64,000 nt of DNA from Flavobacterium pectinovorum (GTDB lineage: Bacteria; Bacteroidota; Bacteroidia; Flavobacteriales; Flavobacteriaceae): the NCBI RefSeq assembly GCF_900142715.1, contig NZ_FRBX01000003.1, positions 1 to 64,000 of the forward strand, written 5' to 3'. The translations under genes and the position numbers were made by a program. Numbering within the stretch: the stretch's first letter is position 1; each line of letters begins with the position of its first letter. The notes beneath the pieces are model-generated. The model ran no database searches. It saw nothing but the letters and a program-made list of their open reading frames with translations, and was not told where the DNA came from. Shown one piece after another: positions 61,501 to 64,000 of the stretch.

Positions 61501-64000
61501 TGAATGTTGTAAAAACCAGCGGACAGTTTATAGCTTCAGGTTCTTGTTCGAATGCGGGAACATATACCAATACATGGACGGTTACGGATGATTGCGGAAA
61601 TATCTCTGATACTTTCACTCAAGTAATTACGATTCAGGATACTACAAAACCAACATGGACAACAACTGCTAATGAATTAGACTTAACTTTAGAATGCAGC
61701 GACTTATCTGCTTTAGCATCCGCGCAAGCGTTATTCCCAACGGCTTCAGATTTGTGCGATGCCGATGTTTTGAATGTTGTAAAAACCAGCGGACAGTTTG
61801 TAGCTTCAGGCTCTTGTTCGAATGCGGGAACGTATACCAATACTTGGACAGTTACGGACGATTGCGGAAATATCTCTGATACTTTTACTCAGGTAATTAC
61901 TATTCAGGACACTACAAAACCAACATGGACTACACAAACCGCTTCTTTAGATGCAACTTTAGAATGCAGCGACTTAACTGCTTTGGCTTCCGCGCAAGCG
62001 TTATTTCCAACAGCATCAGATTTATGCGATGCCGATGTTTTGAATATTGTAAAAATCAGCGGACAGTTTATAGCTTCAGGTTCTTGTTCGAATGCGGGAA
62101 CATATACCAATACATGGACAGTTACGGACGATTGCGGAAATGTTTCTGATATTTTTACTCAGGTAATTACTATTGAAGATACTACAAAACCAACATGGAC
62201 AACAACTGCTAATGAATTAGACTTAACTTTAGAATGCAGTGATTTATCTGCCTTGGCTTCCGCGCAAGCGTTATTCCCAACAGCTTCTGATTTGTGTGAT
62301 GCAGATGTTTTGAATGTCGTAAAAATCAGCGGACAGTTTGTAGCTTCAGGTTCTTGTTCGAATGCAGGAACGTATACCAATACATGGACAGTTACCGACG
62401 ATTGCGGAAATGTCTCTGACACTTTCACTCAGGTAATTACGATTCAAGACACTACAAAACCAACATGGACTACACAAACCGCTTCTTTGGATGCAACTTT
62501 AGAATGCAGCGAATTATCTGCTTTGGCGTCCGCGCAAGCGTTATTCCCAACAGCTTCTGATTTATGCGATGCCGATGTTTTGAATATTGTAAAAACCAAC
62601 GGACAGTTTATAGCTTCAGGTTCTTGTTCGAATGCGGGAACGTATACCAATACATGGACAGTTACGGATGATTGCGGAAATGTCTCTGATACTTTTACTC
62701 AGGTAATTACGATTCAGGATACTACAAAACCAAGCTGGACTACGCAAACCGCTTCTTTAGATGCAACTTTAGAATGTAGCGATTTATCTGCTTTGGCTTC
62801 CGCGCAAGCGTTATTCCCAACAGCTTCAGATTTGTGTGATGCAGATGTTTTGAACATTGCAAAAACCAGCGGACAGTTTGTAGCTTCAGGTTCTTGTTCG
62901 AATGCAGGAACGTATACCAATACTTGGACAGTTACGGACGATTGTGGAAATATCTCTGATACTTTTACTCAGGTAATTACGATTCAGGATACTACAAAAC
63001 CAAGCTGGACTACGCAAACCGCTTCTTTAGATGCAACTTTAGAATGTAGCGATTTATCTGCTTTGGCATCCGCGCAAGCGTTATTCCCAACAGCTTCTGA
63101 TTTATGTGATGCCGATGTTTTGAATGTTGTAAAAACCACCGGGCAGTTTATAGCTTCAGGTTTTTGTTCGAATGCGGGAACATATACCAATACATGGACA
63201 GTTACAGATGATTGCGGAAATGTTTCTGATACTTTTACTCAGGTAATTACGATTCAGGATACTACAAAACCAATATTTAGCGGAGATCTTCCAACTGATA
63301 TTACGGTTTCTTGCGATGCCGTTCCTGAACCAGCTGATATGAATGTTGCAGATAATTGCAATTTAGGTTTACCAGTTGTATTTTCTGAAATTAAAAGTGA
63401 TATTCAAAATGAATGTGCTTCTAATTATACTTTGACACGTCAATGGACAACAAGTGATTGTGCCGGAAACACGACTTCATTTACTCAAATTATTACAGTA
63501 AGAGATACGACTCCGCCAACAGGAACTGCTCCAGCAGATGTTGCAGGTTTACAAAGTATTACAGATATTCCGTTAGCAAATTCACAAGACATAACAGATG
63601 CCGCTGATAACTGCAGTCAAAACGTAACTATTACAATTAATGATACTAATAATGGAGCTTCTGGCTGCGAAGGAAATGCTTATATCCTGACAAGAACTTA
63701 TACTTTGATGGATTGTGCAGGTAATAAAACCGATTTAATACAAACTTTTACTGTAGAAAATAAAATTTCAGTTTCAGGAATTGCTTCTGCTATTACTTGT
63801 TTTGGCGGAGATAATGGTTCAATTCTGGTTACAAATACGGCAGGCTCAACTGTTGTTATTACAAACGAAGAAAATGAAATTGTTGGAAATTCTAATTTAC
63901 CAGCCGGAACATATACCTTAACAGCTTCTTTTCCGGTTAATGAAAACCAAACTTGTTCTGCAACAGCAACAGTAATTATTACACAGCCAAGTTCTCCAAA
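58527..64000 (+). CDS. giant secreted repeat protein (PKD, SprB and HYR-like repeats), 3' end outside the window
   Basis: Open from the ATG at 58527 to the window edge, 1824 codons without a stop. A signal peptide (KSVLITLLLLFNIHFSFSQ) is followed by a unique Cys-containing domain (35-175), a PKD-like domain (178-260, YTYAWDFQN), and a SprB-type repeat (261-334: TATGGTPAYTYLWNTGATT, VPPGTYTVTVTD). HYR-like repeats of 87-88 residues follow from about 417, then nine exact-length 90-residue repeats (768-1577), then diverged HYR- and SprB-type repeats. Each 90-residue unit has four Cys. The architecture is that of T9SS-exported adhesins such as SprB, so SprA is its likely exporter. The C-terminal sorting domain is not visible. 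Confidence 0.9.
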   Translation, partial: MKNITSFFKNINIKSVLITLLLLFNIHFSFSQVDLRTCGFDCTSNNYTLTDVYLSLSNVNGDPITNTTCTIGQVQQVYIYLNYSSNSNSSIHFARLNSDLTINGVTTFLNVLLGTIVPGSNKKLLYGPFNWTCGEELGLTNTIIAWKTNSNNDPGPNYQCGSFTNSQCDFTNSFIISKPLAVQFTYKACKVGANTTVTFTSTTNGGKTPYTYAWDFQNNGGLPDSTLPNPTYTYTTSNNTAKLTVTDSQNISNSYTLQIIEPTELMLSESHTNVGCSGGTSTITLTATGGTPAYTYLWNTGATTKDLQNVPPGTYTVTVTDSNSCTKQLSVTITSGDLIKPIIDPLPATSTINCPDLPVFTQATASDNSGTVTSLTYVDVNTPGSCTGTYSITRTWTAKDACNNISLPVSQTINVVDTTAPIWTTLATSLDVTLECNDTSGLVTAQNQAPIATDNCSTVTYTKTSGNFVAGSCANSGTYTNTWVAEDACLNSSTTFTQIITIQDTSAPTWTTTSNALNITLQCSDVIGISNAQNQAPVATDNCGGTVTYTKTSGIFVAGSCVNSGTYTNTWVANDVCLNTSTTFTQVITIIDNTPPTWTTASNALNVTLQCSDAAGISNAQNQAPVATDNCGGTVTYTKTSGIFVAGSCVNSGTYTNTWVANDVCLNTSATFTQVITIIDDTAPIWATASNTLNVTLQCSDTAGLTAAQNQAPVATDNCGGTVTYTKISGIFVAGSCVNSGTYTNTWVANDVCLNTSTTFTQVITIEDTTKPTWTTQTASLDATLECSDLSGLASAQALFPTASDLCDADVLNVVKTTGQFIASGSCSNAGTYTNTWTVTDDCGNVSDIFFQVITIEDTTKPTWTTQTASLDATLECSDLSALASAQALFPTASDLCDTDVLNIVKISGQFVASGSCSNAGTYTNTWTVTDDCGNVSDIFFQVITIEDTTKPTWTTQIASLDATLECSDLSALASAQALFPTASDLCDADVLNVVKTSGQFIASGSCSNAGTYTNTWTVTDDCGNISDTFTQVITIQDTTKPTWTTTANELDLTLECSDLSALASAQALFPTASDLCDADVLNVVKTSGQFVASGSCSNAGTYTNTWTVTDDCGNISDTFTQVITIQDTTKPTWTTQTASLDATLECSDLTALASAQALFPTASDLCDADVLNIVKISGQFIASGSCSNAGTYTNTWTVTDDCGNVSDIFTQVITIEDTTKPTWTTTANELDLTLECSDLSALASAQALFPTASDLCDADVLNVVKISGQFVASGSCSNAGTYTNTWTVTDDCGNVSDTFTQVITIQDTTKPTWTTQTASLDATLECSELSALASAQALFPTASDLCDADVLNIVKTNGQFIASGSCSNAGTYTNTWTVTDDCGNVSDTFTQVITIQDTTKPSWTTQTASLDATLECSDLSALASAQALFPTASDLCDADVLNIAKTSGQFVASGSCSNAGTYTNTWTVTDDCGNISDTFTQVITIQDTTKPSWTTQTASLDATLECSDLSALASAQALFPTASDLCDADVLNVVKTTGQFIASGFCSNAGTYTNTWTVTDDCGNVSDTFTQVITIQDTTKPIFSGDLPTDITVSCDAVPEPADMNVADNCNLGLPVVFSEIKSDIQNECASNYTLTRQWTTSDCAGNTTSFTQIITVRDTTPPTGTAPADVAGLQSITDIPLANSQDITDAADNCSQNVTITINDTNNGASGCEGNAYILTRTYTLMDCAGNKTDLIQTFTVENKISVSGIASAITCFGGDNGSILVTNTAGSTVVITNEENEIVGNSNLPAGTYTLTASFPVNENQTCSATATVIITQPSSP
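59775..60827 (+). repeat. four diverged tandem repeats of 261-264 bp
   Basis: Units starting at the Asp codon of DTxxP at 59775, 60036, 60300 and 60564 are 261, 264, 264 and 264 bp long. They share the plan D-x4-P-x-W...QAP(V/I)ATDNC...GSC-NSGTYTNTW. They are older relatives of the 270-bp array that follows. Confidence 0.85.
60828..63257 (+). repeat. nine tandem 270-bp repeats
   Basis: Repeat starts at 60828, 61098, 61368, 61638, 61908, 62178, 62448, 62718 and 62988 keep a constant 270-bp period. Differences are a handful of bases per unit. Units 4 and 6 share a variant segment (GCTAATGAATTAGACTTAAC) absent from the others, so a two-unit block was duplicated or converted. Units 8 and 9 share AAGCTGGAC. 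Confidence 0.95.

Noticed and set aside
60488..63190. Series of minus-strand open frames of about 68 to 288 codons (VYVPAFEQEPEA...) across the repeat array
   Set aside because: They recur with the same 270-bp period and are antisense shadows of the plus-strand 90-residue repeats. They have no start or promoter context of their own, and the sense frame has a signal peptide and clear domains.
60828..63257. Possible CRISPR or other non-coding array because of the regular period
   Set aside because: The period is 270 bp with no short repeat/spacer alternation, and the reading frame stays open throughout. It is a protein repeat.

Overview
This AT-rich window reads as chromosome from a Flavobacterium or a close relative (Bacteroidota, Flavobacteriaceae). 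The reasons are the 5' end of a flavobacterial-type 16S rRNA gene on the minus strand at the left edge, a full-length SprA (type IX secretion / gliding), many promoters of the Bacteroidota form TTG-N17-23-TAnnTTTG, a fused alpha/beta 2-oxoacid dehydrogenase E1, and the start of a very large SprB/HYR-type surface protein at the right edge.

Layout. 0-2 kb: 16S rRNA start with its promoter, a twice-frameshifted yceI and a divergent HxlR-type regulator with a tandem palindromic operator between them. 2-10.5 kb: sprA and a Cys/Met-type PLP enzyme. 10.5-20 kb: SIMPL protein, rhomboid protease, LpxL-type acyltransferase, siderophore-type TonB receptor, glmM, an acpH-like gene overlapping ggt. 20-33 kb: ClC channel, Fic protein, uvrA, cupin, LOG-family protein, an M1-peptidase-like/outer-membrane fusion, E1 alpha/beta fusion. 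33-43 kb: kdsB, ygiD, RecD-like helicase, DUF3822-rsmD, then an outer-membrane receptor divergent from a histidine kinase/response regulator pair. 43-50 kb: small membrane proteins, panE, dicarboxylate symporter, RNase P RNA, BON lipoprotein with BON-LysM protein, two hypotheticals. 50-57.5 kb: dnaX split by an A10 slippery run, NQO-type oxidoreductase, Crp-type regulator, TMEM175 channel, and a sixA-ppk1-ppx polyphosphate operon. 58.5 kb to the edge: a secreted giant repeat protein, open at the 3' end, with nine tandem 270-bp repeats.

How parts fit. SprA is the type IX outer-membrane translocon, and the giant repeat protein is a plausible cargo, though its sorting domain lies beyond the window. 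kdsB, the LpxL-type acyltransferase and glmM serve the envelope. The two-component pair probably controls its divergent receptor, because two perfect 11-bp direct repeats sit between them. ppk1 and ppx make and degrade polyphosphate.

Most striking. (1) dnaX reads as a 361-residue gamma-like protein ending just after an in-frame A AAA AAG heptamer inside A10, with the tau tail open in the -1 frame (predicted 597 residues). (2) The exact 90-residue repeat array of the adhesin. (3) The receptor/two-component module with its 11-bp repeats. (4) Several families of intergenic hairpin repeats, some arranged as the same composite at three loci. Single-base deletions at homopolymers in yceI mean that assembly error must be kept in mind for the dnaX claim. 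No CRISPR array, insertion sequence, prophage or tRNA was seen.
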